Source: Streptomyces sp. NBC_00523 (GTDB taxonomy: Bacteria > Actinomycetota > Actinomycetes > Streptomycetales > Streptomycetaceae). From it: a DNA stretch of 64,000 bases. Under the pieces are notes generated by a model. That model searched no databases. It was not told where the DNA came from and worked only from the letters and a program-made list of their open reading frames with translations. Both the position numbers and the translations under genes were made by a program. Location of the stretch: positions 3,472,001 to 3,536,000 of the forward strand of contig NZ_CP107836.1 in assembly GCF_036346615.1 (NCBI RefSeq), read 5' to 3'. Shown here one piece after another: positions 9,478-18,073 of this stretch (position 1 is its first letter; the number at the start of each line of letters is the position of its first letter).

Positions 9478-9531
9478 CAACAAAAAGGAGCCCGGCGGGA
9501 CTTGGCGCGTGCGTCGCGCCTCCCGCCGGGC
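9478..9531 (-). terminator. intrinsic terminator of the Gly/His/Cys-rich protein gene
   Basis: An 11-bp perfect stem GCCCGGCGGGA / TCCCGCCGGGC (9490-9500 with 9521-9531), an inner 6-bp stem GGCGCG / CGCGCC, and on the reverse strand a following CTCCTTTTTG U-run. One of the few classic U-tract terminators here. The remaining ~240 bases to 9240 hold no gene I can support. Confidence 0.85.
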
Positions 9532-9578
9532 CCCGAAGCGTGTCCGCTGACATACCTTCGCGGACCAACTGCCCCGTG

Positions 9579-9881
9579 TCAGCTGCCTCCGCCGCATCCG
9601 CCTCCCCCGCCGCAGGAGGAACCCCCGCCGCACGAGGACCCGCCGCCGCAGGAGTGGCCGCCCGAGTGCCCACCGCCGCACGAGTGCCCACCGGAATGCC
9701 CGCCGGAGTGTCCGCCGCCGCTGTCCCCGGCCCACCAGCTGCCCCCGGCGGCCGAGCCGCCCGCCGTACCGCGCCGCCTGCTGCGCGCCGGCGCACGCCC
9801 CCGTCCGCCGGGCCGCGCTGCCTTCGCGGCGAGGACCAGGACCAGCACGACCAGAATCACGCCGACCAGCACACCGACCAT
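9579..9881 (-). CDS. small membrane-anchored protein with Gly/His/Cys repeat tail
   Basis: 100 residues. It starts MVGVLVGVILVVLVLVLAAKAARPGG, a single N-terminal membrane helix followed by Arg-rich residues (about 22-38), then a tail from residue 55 built of GGHS and GGGSSC units: five His and five Cys separated by glycines. The tail could bind metal or form disulfides (inference). GAAGGA lies about 9 bases before the ATG. A U-tract terminator follows, showing a monocistronic transcript. I do not recognise a named family with certainty; Gly/Cys-rich tails occur in some actinobacterial TIGR04222-type membrane proteins. Confidence 0.7.
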   Translation of the reverse strand: MVGVLVGVILVVLVLVLAAKAARPGGRGRAPARSRRRGTAGGSAAGGSWWAGDSGGGHSGGHSGGHSCGGGHSGGHSCGGGSSCGGGSSCGGGGGCGGGS

Positions 9882-10016
9882 GACCTCACGTCCTTCCTTC
9901 CCCCGAAGCGAGGCCCCCCGCTCCGCGCCCTTCCGGCGTGCAGGGGAGATGCCCCTGCCGCCGCAGGCCCAAAGCAGACTTGAGCAAGTCCAGAGCTTGC
10001 GCGCAGGATGGCGGCC

Positions 10017-11195
10017 ATGACACACGGACGACCGCTGCTCAACCGCCGCCTCGCCGAGTTCGGCACGACGATCTTCGCGGAGATGTCCGCGCTGGCCATC
10101 CGCACCGGAGCCATCAATCTCGGCCAGGGCTTCCCCGACACCGACGGCCCCGAGGAGATCCGCGAGGCCGCGGTGCGTGCCCTGCGCGCCGGGCAGGGAA
10201 ACCAGTACCCGCCCGGCCCCGGCGTCCCCGAGCTGCGCACCGCGATCACCGGCCACCAGCAGCGGCGCTACGGCCTGGCGTACGACCCCGACACGGAGGT
10301 GCTGGTCACCGCGGGCGCCACCGAGGCCATCGCCGCCTCGCTCCTGGCGCTCCTGGAGCCCGGCGACGAGGTCATCGCGCTGGAGCCGTACTACGACTCG
10401 TACGCCGCCTGCATCGCGATGGCGGGCGCGACGCGCGTTCCCGTCACGCTGCGCCCCGACACCTCCGCCGGCACCTATCGGCTGGACCTCGACGAACTGC
10501 GCGCGGCGGTCACACGCCGTACCCGGCTGCTGCTGATCAACACCCCGCACAACCCGACCGGCACGGTGCTGAGCCGCGAGGAACTGGGCGCCATCGCGGA
10601 ACTGGCCTGCGAGCACGATCTGCTCGTGGTCACCGACGAGGTCTACGAGCACCTGGTGTTCGAGGGCGAGCACCTGCCGCTGGCGGGCTTCCCCGGCATG
10701 CGCGAGCGCACGGTCACCATCTCCTCTGCCGGCAAGACGTTCTCGTACACCGGCTGGAAGATCGGCTGGGTCACCGGCAGCGCCGAGCTGGTGACGGCGG
10801 TGCGCTCGGCGAAGCAGTACCTGACGTACGTCTCCGGCGGCCCCCTCCAGTACGCCGTCGCCGAGGCGCTGCGGCTGCCCGACAGCTTCTACGAGGAGCT
10901 GCGCGCGGACCTGTACGCCAAGCGGGACCTGCTCTGCGCGGGCCTCGCCGAGGCCGGTTTCGCGGTCTACCGCCCGGCCGGCACGTACTTCGTCACCACC
11001 GACATCCGCCCGCTCGACGCGACCGGCGACGGCATCGCGTTCTGCCGGGCCCTGCCGGAACGCTGCGGCGTGGTGGCCGTTCCCAACGCCGTCTTCTACG
11101 ACCACCGCGACCAGGGAGCCCCCTTCGTCCGCTTCACGTTCTGCAAACGTACGGACGTGCTCCAGGAGGCCGTTTCCCGGCTGAAGCAGCTCTGA
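10017..11195 (+). CDS. class I PLP aminotransferase (kynurenine/aspartate aminotransferase type)
   Basis: 392 residues. Motifs run INLGQGFPDTDGP, TAGATEAI, NTPHNPTG, VTDEVYEHLVF and the PLP-lysine block SSAGKTFSYTGWKIGW, whose order and spacing fit the kynurenine/methionine aminotransferase subgroup (GQGFPD signature). The enzyme moves an amino group between an amino acid and a 2-oxo acid; the substrate cannot be fixed. ATG 10017 is preferred because AGG lies 9 bases upstream; ATG 10008, three codons earlier, touches that AGG. A strong hairpin follows at once. Confidence 0.88.
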   Translation: MTHGRPLLNRRLAEFGTTIFAEMSALAIRTGAINLGQGFPDTDGPEEIREAAVRALRAGQGNQYPPGPGVPELRTAITGHQQRRYGLAYDPDTEVLVTAGATEAIAASLLALLEPGDEVIALEPYYDSYAACIAMAGATRVPVTLRPDTSAGTYRLDLDELRAAVTRRTRLLLINTPHNPTGTVLSREELGAIAELACEHDLLVVTDEVYEHLVFEGEHLPLAGFPGMRERTVTISSAGKTFSYTGWKIGWVTGSAELVTAVRSAKQYLTYVSGGPLQYAVAEALRLPDSFYEELRADLYAKRDLLCAGLAEAGFAVYRPAGTYFVTTDIRPLDATGDGIAFCRALPERCGVVAVPNAVFYDHRDQGAPFVRFTFCKRTDVLQEAVSRLKQL

Positions 11196-11245
11196 CGCAT
11201 GAAGAGGCCCGGCGCGGGTTCCCCCGGCCGGGCCTCTTCATGCGT
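11195..11245. terminator. bidirectional terminator between convergent genes
   Basis: An 18-bp perfect stem (11195-11212 with 11228-11245; ACGCATGAAGAGGCCCGG arm) and a 15-base loop between the aminotransferase stop and the YbjN stop. Confidence 0.85.
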
Positions 11246-11256
11246 GCGGAGCGGAC

Positions 11257-11811
11257 TCAGGCGTCCGGAGCCTCCGTGCCGTCCTCGGCCTTCTGCTCGG
11301 CCGGGGCCAGGCCCAGGCGCTCCAGCAGCCACTTGTCGAACTCGATGGAGGCGCGCACCCAGCTGACCGTCGAGGAGACGAAGTGCTCCAGGGAGACGCC
11401 GGTGCCGATGAGCATCTGCGCCTCACCGATCAGGCGGACCGAGGGGCCGCCCTCCTCGCCCTCCTCGGGCTCGTGGGTGTGCGTGTAGACCTTGGGCCAC
11501 AGGGTGCGGCGGTTCCAGTCGTCGATCGCGTCGAGGAGGACCGGGCGCTGGTCCGTGGCGTGCGGGCGGTCGTAGAACGTACGGACCGAGAAGACCTGCT
11601 GCTCGCCCTCGCCGCGGAACATGAAGTACGTGCGGAATTCCTCCCACGGCGCGGCGAGGTCGCCCTCGTCGTCGACGACGTACTTCAGCTCCATCTGGTC
11701 CAGCAGCTGCTTGACGAGGTCCTGGTCAGGGACGACGGGGCCCTCCGGTCCTGCCGCCTGCGGTTCGGGCTGAGCCCCGAAGTTAGGAATCGAGGACGGA
11801 TCGATGCTCAC
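11257..11811 (-). CDS. YbjN domain protein
   Basis: 184 residues. After a variable Pro/Gln-rich N-terminus, residues 40-165 form a YbjN-like domain (DQDLVKQLLDQMELKYVVDDEGD, then a segment around FRGEGEQQVFSVR), the fold shared with type III secretion chaperones. Biochemical role unknown. The GTG start at 11811 has GAAGGGA 7 bases upstream and gives the usual SIDPSSIPNFG start of Streptomyces homologues. It is convergent with the aminotransferase and downstream of clpB on the same strand, separated by 170 bases. Confidence 0.8.
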   Translation of the reverse strand: MSIDPSSIPNFGAQPEPQAAGPEGPVVPDQDLVKQLLDQMELKYVVDDEGDLAAPWEEFRTYFMFRGEGEQQVFSVRTFYDRPHATDQRPVLLDAIDDWNRRTLWPKVYTHTHEPEEGEEGGPSVRLIGEAQMLIGTGVSLEHFVSSTVSWVRASIEFDKWLLERLGLAPAEQKAEDGTEAPDA

Positions 11812-11980
11812 CGTTATTTCCCTTCGTGCGGTTGGCTGCCATCCTCTCTTATGCCGGGCGGGGCATGGCAAGCCCGGAAGGCCCCGATCCGCCACAAGCT
11901 GATATTCAGCCGGTGGGGAACGGGGCCGGGGCGTTCCGATGACGCCGTACGGATTCCGCTTATCGCGTCGGCGGCCGCGC

Positions 11981-14575
11981 TCAGCTCGCCGCTCCGACGA
12001 TCAGGCCGTCCTCGAAGCGGTCCACGCGGACCGTGTCGCCGTCCCTGATCTCGCCCGCCAGGATCTCCTTCGCGAGGCGGTCGCCGATCGCCGTCTGGAT
12101 GAGGCGGCGCAGCGGCCGGGCGCCGTACGCCGGGTCGTTGCCCTCCTCGGCCAGCCAGGCCAAGGCCTCCGGGGTGACCTCCAGGGTGAGCCGCCGGTCG
12201 GCCAGGCGCTTGGCGAGCCGGTCGATCTGGAGGCCCGCGATGTGCGCCAGCTCGTCGCCGGACAGGGCGGAGAAGACCACCAGGTCGTCCAGCCGGTTCA
12301 GGAACTCCGGCTTGAAGGACGCCCGGACGACCTCCAGAACCTGGCGCTTCTTCTCTTCCGGTTTGGTCAGCGGATCGGTCAGGTACTGGCTGCCGAGGTT
12401 GGACGTCAGGATCAGGATGGTGTTCCGGAAGTCCACCGTCCGGCCCTGTCCGTCGGTGAGCCGGCCGTCGTCCAGGACCTGGAGCAGGATGTCGAAGACC
12501 TCGGGGTGGGCCTTCTCGACCTCGTCCAGCAGGACAACGGTGTACGGGCGGCGGCGGACCGCCTCCGTGAGCTGGCCGCCCTCCTCGTAACCGACGTAAC
12601 CGGGCGGGGCGCCGACCAGCCGGGCGACGCTGTGCTTCTCGCTGTACTCGCTCATGTCGATGCGGACCATGGCCCGCTCGTCGTCGAAGAGGAAGTCCGC
12701 GAGGGCCTTCGCCAGCTCGGTCTTGCCGACCCCGGTCGGGCCGAGGAACAGGAACGAGCCGGTGGGGCGGTCGGGGTCGGCGATGCCGGCGCGGGTGCGG
12801 CGTACCGCGTCCGAGACGGCCTGCACGGCCTCGGTCTGCCCGATCAGGCGCTTGCCCAGCTCCGACTCCATGCGCAGCAGCTTCTGCGTCTCGCCCTCCA
12901 GGAGGCGGCCGGCCGGGATGCCGGTCCAGGCGCCCACGACATCGGCGATGTCGTCCGGCCCGACCTCCTCCTTGACCAGGGTCTCCTTGGGCTCGCGGGC
13001 GGCCTCCTGCTCGGCCTCGTCGGCCTCGGCCAGCTCGCGTTCCAGGCCGGGGATCTCCCCGTACAGCAGCTTCGACGCGGTGTCGAAGTCGCCGTCGCGC
13101 TGGGCGCGTTCGGCCTGGCCGCGCAGGTCGTCCAGGCGTTCCTTCAGCTCACCGACCCGGTTGAGGCCCTGCTTCTCCTTCTCCCAGCGGGCGTTGAGGC
13201 CGCGCAGCTCCTCCTCCTTGTCGGCGAGGTCGCGGCGCAGCTTCTCCAAGCGCTGTTTGGAGGCGGCGTCGGTCTCGTTCCTGAGGGCCAGCTCCTCCAT
13301 GTGCAGCCGGTCGACGGAGCGCTGGAGCTCATCGATCTCGACGGGCGAGGAGTCGATCTCCATGCGCAGCCGGGAGGCCGCCTCGTCCACGAGGTCGATG
13401 GCCTTGTCGGGCAGGAAGCGGGAGGTGATGTAGCGGTCGGACAGGGTGGCGGCGGCGACCAGGGACGCGTCGGCGATCTGGACCTTGTGGTGGGCCTCGT
13501 AACGCCCCTTGAGGCCGCGGAGGATCGCGATGGTGTCCTCGACGGACGGCTCGGCGACCAGCACCTGCTGGAAGCGGCGCTCCAGGGCGGGGTCCTTCTC
13601 GATCCGCTCGCGGTACTCGTCCAGCGTGGTCGCGCCGACCATCCGCAGCTCGCCGCGGGCCAGCATCGGCTTGAGCATGTTGCCCGCGTCCATCGCGGAG
13701 TCGCCGCCGGCGCCCGCGCCCACGACGGTGTGCAGCTCGTCGATGAACGTGATGATCTGGCCGTCGCTCTCCTTGATCTCGGAGAGGACGGTCTTCAGGC
13801 GCTCCTCGAACTCGCCGCGGTACTTCGCGCCCGCGACCATGGCGCCCAGGTCGAGCGAGACGAGCCGTTTGTCCTTGAGGGATTCGGGAACGTCGCCCTT
13901 CACGATGCGCTGGGCGAGCCCTTCGACCACGGCGGTCTTGCCGACGCCCGGCTCACCGATGAGCACCGGGTTGTTCTTGGTGCGCCGCGAGAGCACCTGG
14001 ACGACGCGGCGGATCTCCTGGTCCCGGCCGATGACCGGGTCGAGCTTGCCCTCGCGCGCGGCGGCGGTGAAGTCCGTGCCGAATTTCTCCAGGGCCTTGT
14101 ACTGGCCCTCCGGGTCGGGAGTGGTCACCCGGCGCCCTCCCCTGCTCTTCTCGAACGCGTCCAGCAGCTTCTTCGCGCTGGCCCCCTGCCCGTCGAGGAT
14201 CTCACCGGCACGGCCGCCCTTCGCGGCGATCCCGATCAGCAGGTGCTCGGTGGAGACGAAGTCGTCGCCCAGCTCCTGGGCGCGCTGCGCGGCGTCCGCG
14301 ATGACGGCGAGCAGCTCACGGTTGGGCTGGGGCGGTGCGACGGTCGACCCGGTCACGCTGGGCTGCGCGGCCAGGAGCCGTTCCGTCTCGGTGCGTACGG
14401 CGATCTGGTCGGCCTCGACGGCGGCCAGCAGATCGACCAGATTCTCGTTGTCCTCGCCCGAGAGCAGCGCGAGCAGCAGATGCCCCGGGGTCAGATCGGG
14501 ATGCCCGTCCTTCACGGCCCTGCTGGTGGCCGCGTTGATGGCGTCCCTGCTCCTGTTGGTCAGCTCGGCGTCCAC
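11981..14575 (-). CDS. clpB: ATP-dependent protein disaggregase ClpB
   Basis: 864 residues. It resolubilises heat-aggregated proteins with the DnaK system. Order: N-terminal Clp domain (two repeats, residues 1-145), AAA1 with Walker A GEPGVGKT and Walker [14 protein letters not shown], a coiled-coil middle domain (about 395-515), AAA2 with Walker A GPTGVGKT and [11 protein letters not shown], then the ClpB C-terminal domain. The GTG start at 14575 has GGAGGAG 9 bases upstream. Two HspR operators (HAIR) lie 67-124 bases upstream, so it belongs to the HspR regulon, whose repressor is encoded 4.5 kb away. Confidence 0.97.
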   Translation of the reverse strand: MDAELTNRSRDAINAATSRAVKDGHPDLTPGHLLLALLSGEDNENLVDLLAAVEADQIAVRTETERLLAAQPSVTGSTVAPPQPNRELLAVIADAAQRAQELGDDFVSTEHLLIGIAAKGGRAGEILDGQGASAKKLLDAFEKSRGGRRVTTPDPEGQYKALEKFGTDFTAAAREGKLDPVIGRDQEIRRVVQVLSRRTKNNPVLIGEPGVGKTAVVEGLAQRIVKGDVPESLKDKRLVSLDLGAMVAGAKYRGEFEERLKTVLSEIKESDGQIITFIDELHTVVGAGAGGDSAMDAGNMLKPMLARGELRMVGATTLDEYRERIEKDPALERRFQQVLVAEPSVEDTIAILRGLKGRYEAHHKVQIADASLVAAATLSDRYITSRFLPDKAIDLVDEAASRLRMEIDSSPVEIDELQRSVDRLHMEELALRNETDAASKQRLEKLRRDLADKEEELRGLNARWEKEKQGLNRVGELKERLDDLRGQAERAQRDGDFDTASKLLYGEIPGLERELAEADEAEQEAAREPKETLVKEEVGPDDIADVVGAWTGIPAGRLLEGETQKLLRMESELGKRLIGQTEAVQAVSDAVRRTRAGIADPDRPTGSFLFLGPTGVGKTELAKALADFLFDDERAMVRIDMSEYSEKHSVARLVGAPPGYVGYEEGGQLTEAVRRRPYTVVLLDEVEKAHPEVFDILLQVLDDGRLTDGQGRTVDFRNTILILTSNLGSQYLTDPLTKPEEKKRQVLEVVRASFKPEFLNRLDDLVVFSALSGDELAHIAGLQIDRLAKRLADRRLTLEVTPEALAWLAEEGNDPAYGARPLRRLIQTAIGDRLAKEILAGEIRDGDTVRVDRFEDGLIVGAAS

Positions 14576-14641
14576 GTGCGCTGTCTCCTCCTTGCGACGA
14601 CTGGTCCGTTCCCCACTACTGACACGGTCAACGTGTACAAA

Positions 14642-14699
14642 GTTGAGTCTATTCCACTCAAGGTTGTGCGCGCCGAAAGTTGAGCGCATTCCACTCAAG
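14642..14699. promoter_or_regulatory. two HAIR operators (HspR binding) upstream of clpB
   Basis: HAIR consensus is CTTGAGT-N7-ACTCAAG. Copy 1 (14642-14662) is GTTGAGT-N7-ACTCAAG and copy 2 (14679-14699) is GTTGAGC-N7-ACTCAAG, with spacers CTATTCC and GCATTCC. Centre spacing is 37 bp. They overlap the clpB promoter region and imply HspR repression relieved on heat shock. Confidence 0.92.
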
Positions 14700-14790
14700 G
14701 CGAAATGCGGCCACGCCTCACCTCCGAGTGAACCGGCCGTCGCGGGCACCCGCCACCGCAGGCCGTTCCCGCCCGCATACGCTGGGGCCC

Positions 14791-15195
14791 ATGGCAGTCG
14801 ACGTACACCAGCCGAGCCCCGAGTACCTCGCGTTCTGGCGCGAGAGCCACGTGTGCACGCTCACCACGCCCCGCCCCGACGGCACGCCGCACGTGGTCCC
14901 GGTGTGCGTGACGTACGACCCCGAGGCCGGCCTCGCCCGGGTCATCACCAACAAGCACAGCCGCAAGGTGGCCAACATCCTGGCCGCGGGCCCGGACGGC
15001 GCCCGGGTCGCGGCGTGCCAGGTGCACCGGCGCCGCTGGGCGACCCTGGAGGGCGTCGCCCGGATCAGCACGGACCCGGAGCGGGTCGCGGAGGCCGTAC
15101 GCCGCCACACGGAGCGCTACGACCGGGTGCCCTCGCCCAACCCGGACCGGGTCGTCATCGAGATCACCCTGGACCGGGCGCTCGGCCGCGGCTGA
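14791..15195 (+). CDS. PPOX-class pyridoxamine 5'-phosphate oxidase-like (flavin or F420) protein
   Basis: 134 residues, a split-beta-barrel protein. [28 protein letters not shown] is the usual start of PPOX/F420-dependent oxidoreductases, followed by KHSRKVANI and [20 protein letters not shown]. Such enzymes use FMN or F420; the substrate is unknown. TACGCT sits 7 bases before the ATG and there is no ribosome site, so it is probably leaderless. It is divergent from clpB and followed by an 18-bp hairpin. Confidence 0.82.
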   Translation: MAVDVHQPSPEYLAFWRESHVCTLTTPRPDGTPHVVPVCVTYDPEAGLARVITNKHSRKVANILAAGPDGARVAACQVHRRRWATLEGVARISTDPERVAEAVRRHTERYDRVPSPNPDRVVIEITLDRALGRG

Positions 15196-15216
15196 GCGGG
15201 CCGCCCCCGGGGAAAG

Positions 15217-15259
15217 CACAACGGCGCCACCGTGTTCAGGTCACGGTGGCGCCGTTGTG
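15217..15259. terminator. terminator after the PPOX gene
   Basis: Perfect 18-bp stem CACAACGGCGCCACCGTG with its complement around a 7-base loop. It lies between the convergent PPOX gene and the Rieske-like gene and probably serves both. Confidence 0.85.
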
Positions 15260-15300
15260 TGGGGGAAGTGACTGAGCGACGTGGAACGACGGGGGATCGC

Positions 15301-15621
15301 TCAGGCACTGTGGGGGGTGGCGGCAATGGTTTCTGGTTCGAACAGCTGATGGTCACGCTGTGCGAGATTCACGAAGATCATGTCGTACCGGATGGCACAC
15401 CGCACCGGCTGCGGCGCGCCCCGCGGCTTGCGGAGGCACCGGTAGGCGCGGACTTCACCGTCGTCCTCGCGGGCGACGACGACCGGGTCGCCGAACAGAG
15501 TGACCATCAACGAGTCGCCACGGTGGGGCAGTGCCGTGACGAGATCGATGAAATGCCACCCTGACCGGTAGGCGGTCGCCATCTCACGCCGGAAGGTCCG
15601 GTCGTCCGGAGGGGTGGTCAT
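15301..15621 (-). CDS. Rieske-like domain protein with both cluster histidines replaced by arginine
   Basis: 106 residues. GWHFIDLVTALPHRGDSLMV, then FGDPVVVAREDDGEVRAYRC, resemble the N-terminal strands of Rieske oxygenase alpha subunits, and RYDMIFVNL resembles the segment that follows the Rieske domain in them. Between these a real Rieske domain carries C-X-H and C-X2-H. Here I read C62-L-R64 and C75-A-I-R78 with only 10 residues between, so the Cys are kept, both His are Arg, and the loop is shortened. It probably cannot bind a normal Rieske cluster. ATG at 15621 overlaps the peptide stop (ATGA). Function unknown; the family resemblance is my inference. Confidence 0.6.
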   Translation of the reverse strand: MTTPPDDRTFRREMATAYRSGWHFIDLVTALPHRGDSLMVTLFGDPVVVAREDDGEVRAYRCLRKPRGAPQPVRCAIRYDMIFVNLAQRDHQLFEPETIAATPHSA

Positions 15622-15794
15622 GCTTTGTCCTGCGGAATCGAGTAACCCCACCCCACATCAGCCTGCGGCACATTACCGACGGCTGCAGAGTCGCGGCCCC
15701 ACACGAGGTCTGACGGAGAGACCTGCGCCATGAGCAGTAGCGCAGCAGCCGCAACGACAGTGCCAAGCACTGAGCGAAGCAATCTCTTGTACAT
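15618..15794 (-). CDS. small exported peptide precursor with two D-x2-WG motifs
   Basis: 58 residues. MYKRLLRS, then a hydrophobic stretch (residues 9-23), is a signal peptide; a plausible cleavage follows LLMA (residue 23), leaving about 35 residues. The mature part carries DLVWG (29-33) and DVGWG (46-50) and ends in IPQDKA, with no Cys. GAGGA lies about 11 bases before the ATG. Its TGA overlaps the ATG of the Rieske-like gene, so the two are translationally coupled. Divergent LuxR-type regulators follow on the other side. A signalling or surface-peptide role is inferred from size, export signal and neighbours only. Confidence 0.65.
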   Translation of the reverse strand: MYKRLLRSVLGTVVAAAALLLMAQVSPSDLVWGRDSAAVGNVPQADVGWGYSIPQDKA

Positions 15795-15894
15795 AGCCGG
15801 CTTCGTCCTCACCTGATGGAATCGTCTCCCCCGCTCCACTTGAAGACGATGGCTCATTCGGACACGTCAAAGCCACAGAACCGATGCATCATGT

Positions 15895-15910
15895 TCCTGA
15901 ATGTTCAGGA
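15895..15910. promoter_or_regulatory. perfect dyad in the peptide/regulator intergenic region
   Basis: TCCTGAA-TG-TTCAGGA, two perfect 7-bp arms 18 bases before the preferred start of the first LuxR-type gene and about 100 bases upstream of the peptide gene. An 8-bp palindrome GATGCATC (15883-15890) is next to it. A likely operator for one of the adjacent regulators (inference). Confidence 0.5.
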
Positions 15911-15927
15911 CCCTGGGGGGTGGAGCT

Positions 15928-16911
15928 TTGCCCGCAATCGACGCCAAACCGGCACATACTCACTCGGTCGCGAATCTATGCACCGATGGAGTCCGGCTGT
16001 ACTCGGCCGCGCTGGGCGTCGGGCGCATCGCCCGAACCGAGGTGGAACCGGCTCCTTGCCTGCTCGAATTCGGCCTTTTGCTGCCCGACCCCGACGATGA
16101 TTCCTGGCTCCGGCCGGTGGCGCCGTCCGCCGCCCTCGCCCAGCGGCTCCACCCCCTGGAACGCGAGATCCAGGACCGCAGGCGAACGTCGGTGGAGCTG
16201 ACCGACGCGTTCGAACCGTTCATGGCGATCAGCGCCCAGCGGCCTGCGGCCACCCACGCGATCACGGTGCTGGAAGGCATCGACCGGATCAACGGGGCTC
16301 TGGATCTGGCCATCTCCGAGAGCCGGACGGAAGTGCTGACCGTCCAGCCCGGCGGCAAGCGCAGCGAGGAGGTTCTGAGCGAGGCCCTGGCACGCAGCAA
16401 GCCTCTCATCGACTCCGGGATCAGCGTACGCACGCTCTACCAGCACACCGTAAGGCACAGCCAGCGCACCTACGCGTACGTGGACCTCATGGCCGGCGCA
16501 CGCATGGAGATCCGGACGCTGGAAGAACTCATCGAGCGCCTCATCATCTGCGATGACACCGTGGCGTTCATTCCGGCCAGGGACGATCCACCCATCGCCC
16601 TGGAACTGCGGCACCCCGGACTGGTCGCGTACCTGACGAAGGTATTCGAACAGCTCTGGAGCAGGGCCGTCCCGCTGAACGAGGCCGCGCCCTACGATCC
16701 GGCGCGCGACGGCATCACGGGCGTTCAGCGCTCCATCGCCCAACTCCTCGTGGAGGGCCACGTCGATGAAGCCATAGCCCGCCGTCTCGGCATGAATGTG
16801 CGTACCTGCCGGGCCCACGTGGCGAAACTTTCCGCCGTTCTCGGCAGCACCAGTCGCGCCCAACTCGGCTATCTGATCGCCCGGTCAGGAATCCTGGACC
16901 AGGATTCCTGA
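15928..16911 (+). CDS. LuxR-type HTH regulator, paralogue 1
   Basis: 327 residues. The N-terminal module begins NLCTDGVRLYSAALGVGRIAR (about 17-37). Residues 110-260 form a ligand-domain-like region (ITVLEGIDRINGALDLAI, TEVLTVQPGG). The C-terminal 60 residues are a LuxR/GerE HTH (AIARRLGMNVRTCRAHVAKL). No receiver domain, so it is not a response regulator. The TTG start at 15928 is chosen because it aligns the conserved Cys with residue 18 of the next paralogue and follows a GGGGGG/GGAG stretch; ATG 15901 lies inside the dyad. The last eight codons are part of a 17-bp inverted repeat. Confidence 0.75.
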   Translation: MPAIDAKPAHTHSVANLCTDGVRLYSAALGVGRIARTEVEPAPCLLEFGLLLPDPDDDSWLRPVAPSAALAQRLHPLEREIQDRRRTSVELTDAFEPFMAISAQRPAATHAITVLEGIDRINGALDLAISESRTEVLTVQPGGKRSEEVLSEALARSKPLIDSGISVRTLYQHTVRHSQRTYAYVDLMAGARMEIRTLEELIERLIICDDTVAFIPARDDPPIALELRHPGLVAYLTKVFEQLWSRAVPLNEAAPYDPARDGITGVQRSIAQLLVEGHVDEAIARRLGMNVRTCRAHVAKLSAVLGSTSRAQLGYLIARSGILDQDS

Positions 16912-16915
16912 CCGG
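16881..16915 (+). terminator. hairpin overlapping the stop of paralogue 1
   Basis: A 17-bp perfect inverted repeat around a single A (arms begin CCGGTCAGGAATCCTGG) spans the last codons and the TGA (16909-16911). A second hairpin follows at 16997-17019 (CGGGGGAG / CTCCCCCG, 7-base loop), so transcription probably ends here in steps. The 180 bases to the next gene also hold a TAGGCT -10 box (17044-17049) for paralogue 2. Confidence 0.7.
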
Positions 16916-17095
16916 CCGGCCCCAAAGATCCCCACCCCCCGGGCCGGACGGGCGTGCCACGCAATGGGGGAGAGCATGGCCACGCCCTAGATCAGCCGGG
17001 GGAGTTCCCGGCTCCCCCGACATCTCCACACTGGCCCGGGAACTAGGCTGGCACCACCGTCATCTTGCTGCACTGCCAAAAGTGGGGGGTCCCAA

Positions 17096-18073
17096 ATGAG
17101 CAAGGACGAGGGCATACCGCACCAGTCGCACGGTGATCTAGAACTGTGCGATGCCGGCGTCAGGACCTACACCGAAGCGCTCCGAGCCGGCCGGCTGCCC
17201 CGCTCCGCTCTCGGACCCGCCCCGTGCCTGATCGAGTTGGCTCTCGTCCATCCCGATCCTCAGGATGATGGCTGGATCCGGCCGGTGCCGCCGTCCGCGG
17301 CGCTCGCCCATCTGCTCCAGCCCGTCACCCGGGAGATCCACGAGCGCATCCGGCTCTCCGCGGCCCTGGCCGACTCCCTGGCACCCCTGGCCTCCGTCGC
17401 CAGCACCGACCCCAACCTCGCCATCACCGTCCTCGAAGGCCTCCCGCTGATCGAGGCCGCCATCCAGAACGCCACGGACGGCGCGCAGCACGAGGTCCTG
17501 ACCCTGCAGCCCAGCGGCAACCGGCCCGTGGAACAGCTGAAGAAGGCGCTGGCGCGTGCACTCGACATGTCGGAGCGCGGTGTGACGCTGCGTCACATCT
17601 ACCAGCACCCCGCCCGCTACAGCCCGGCCATCAAGGCGTACCTGGACGACGTGCCGCCGGGCCACATCCAGGTGCGCACCATCGAGCAGACGGTCGAACG
17701 TCTCTTCGTCTTCGACAGCACCGTCGCCTTCATCCCCGCCAGCGCACGGCGCGACACCGCCCTGGAGATCCGCCACCCCGCCCTCGTGCGCTACCTGATC
17801 CAGGTGTACGAGGTGCTGTGGGCCCAGGCCAAGCCGCTGACCTCTCCCCTCCAGGCGCCCGCGCACGACACCCCGATCACCGCCACCCAGCTGAGCGTCG
17901 CGCGCCTCCTCGTCGAGGGGAACACCGACCAGATCGTGGCCCGCAAACTGGCCATCAGCGTCCGCACCTGCCGCGCCCACATCGCCAAACTCATGCACGC
18001 CCTCGGCGCCACCAGCCGCACCCACCTCGGCGCCCTGCTCGTCCAGTCCCGCCTCGCGGAGCCCACCCGATGA
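17096..18073 (+). CDS. LuxR-type HTH regulator, paralogue 2
   Basis: 325 residues with the same layout as its neighbours: ELCDAGVRTYTEALRAGRL at the start, ITVLEGLPLIEAAI and EVLTLQPSGNRPVE in the middle domain, HIYQHPARYSPAIKAYLDDV, and a C-terminal LuxR HTH with ISVRTCRAHIAKLMHAL. The middle domain is reminiscent of TrmB/PLD-like sensor domains but lacks the HKD catalytic motif. ATG is preceded by GGGGGG. Its TGA overlaps the ATG of paralogue 3, so these two form an operon. Confidence 0.8.
   Translation: MSKDEGIPHQSHGDLELCDAGVRTYTEALRAGRLPRSALGPAPCLIELALVHPDPQDDGWIRPVPPSAALAHLLQPVTREIHERIRLSAALADSLAPLASVASTDPNLAITVLEGLPLIEAAIQNATDGAQHEVLTLQPSGNRPVEQLKKALARALDMSERGVTLRHIYQHPARYSPAIKAYLDDVPPGHIQVRTIEQTVERLFVFDSTVAFIPASARRDTALEIRHPALVRYLIQVYEVLWAQAKPLTSPLQAPAHDTPITATQLSVARLLVEGNTDQIVARKLAISVRTCRAHIAKLMHALGATSRTHLGALLVQSRLAEPTR

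Noticed and set aside
15901..15903. ATG 15901 as start of regulator 1
   Set aside because: It lies inside a perfect dyad and has no ribosome site; TTG 15928 aligns the protein with its paralogue.
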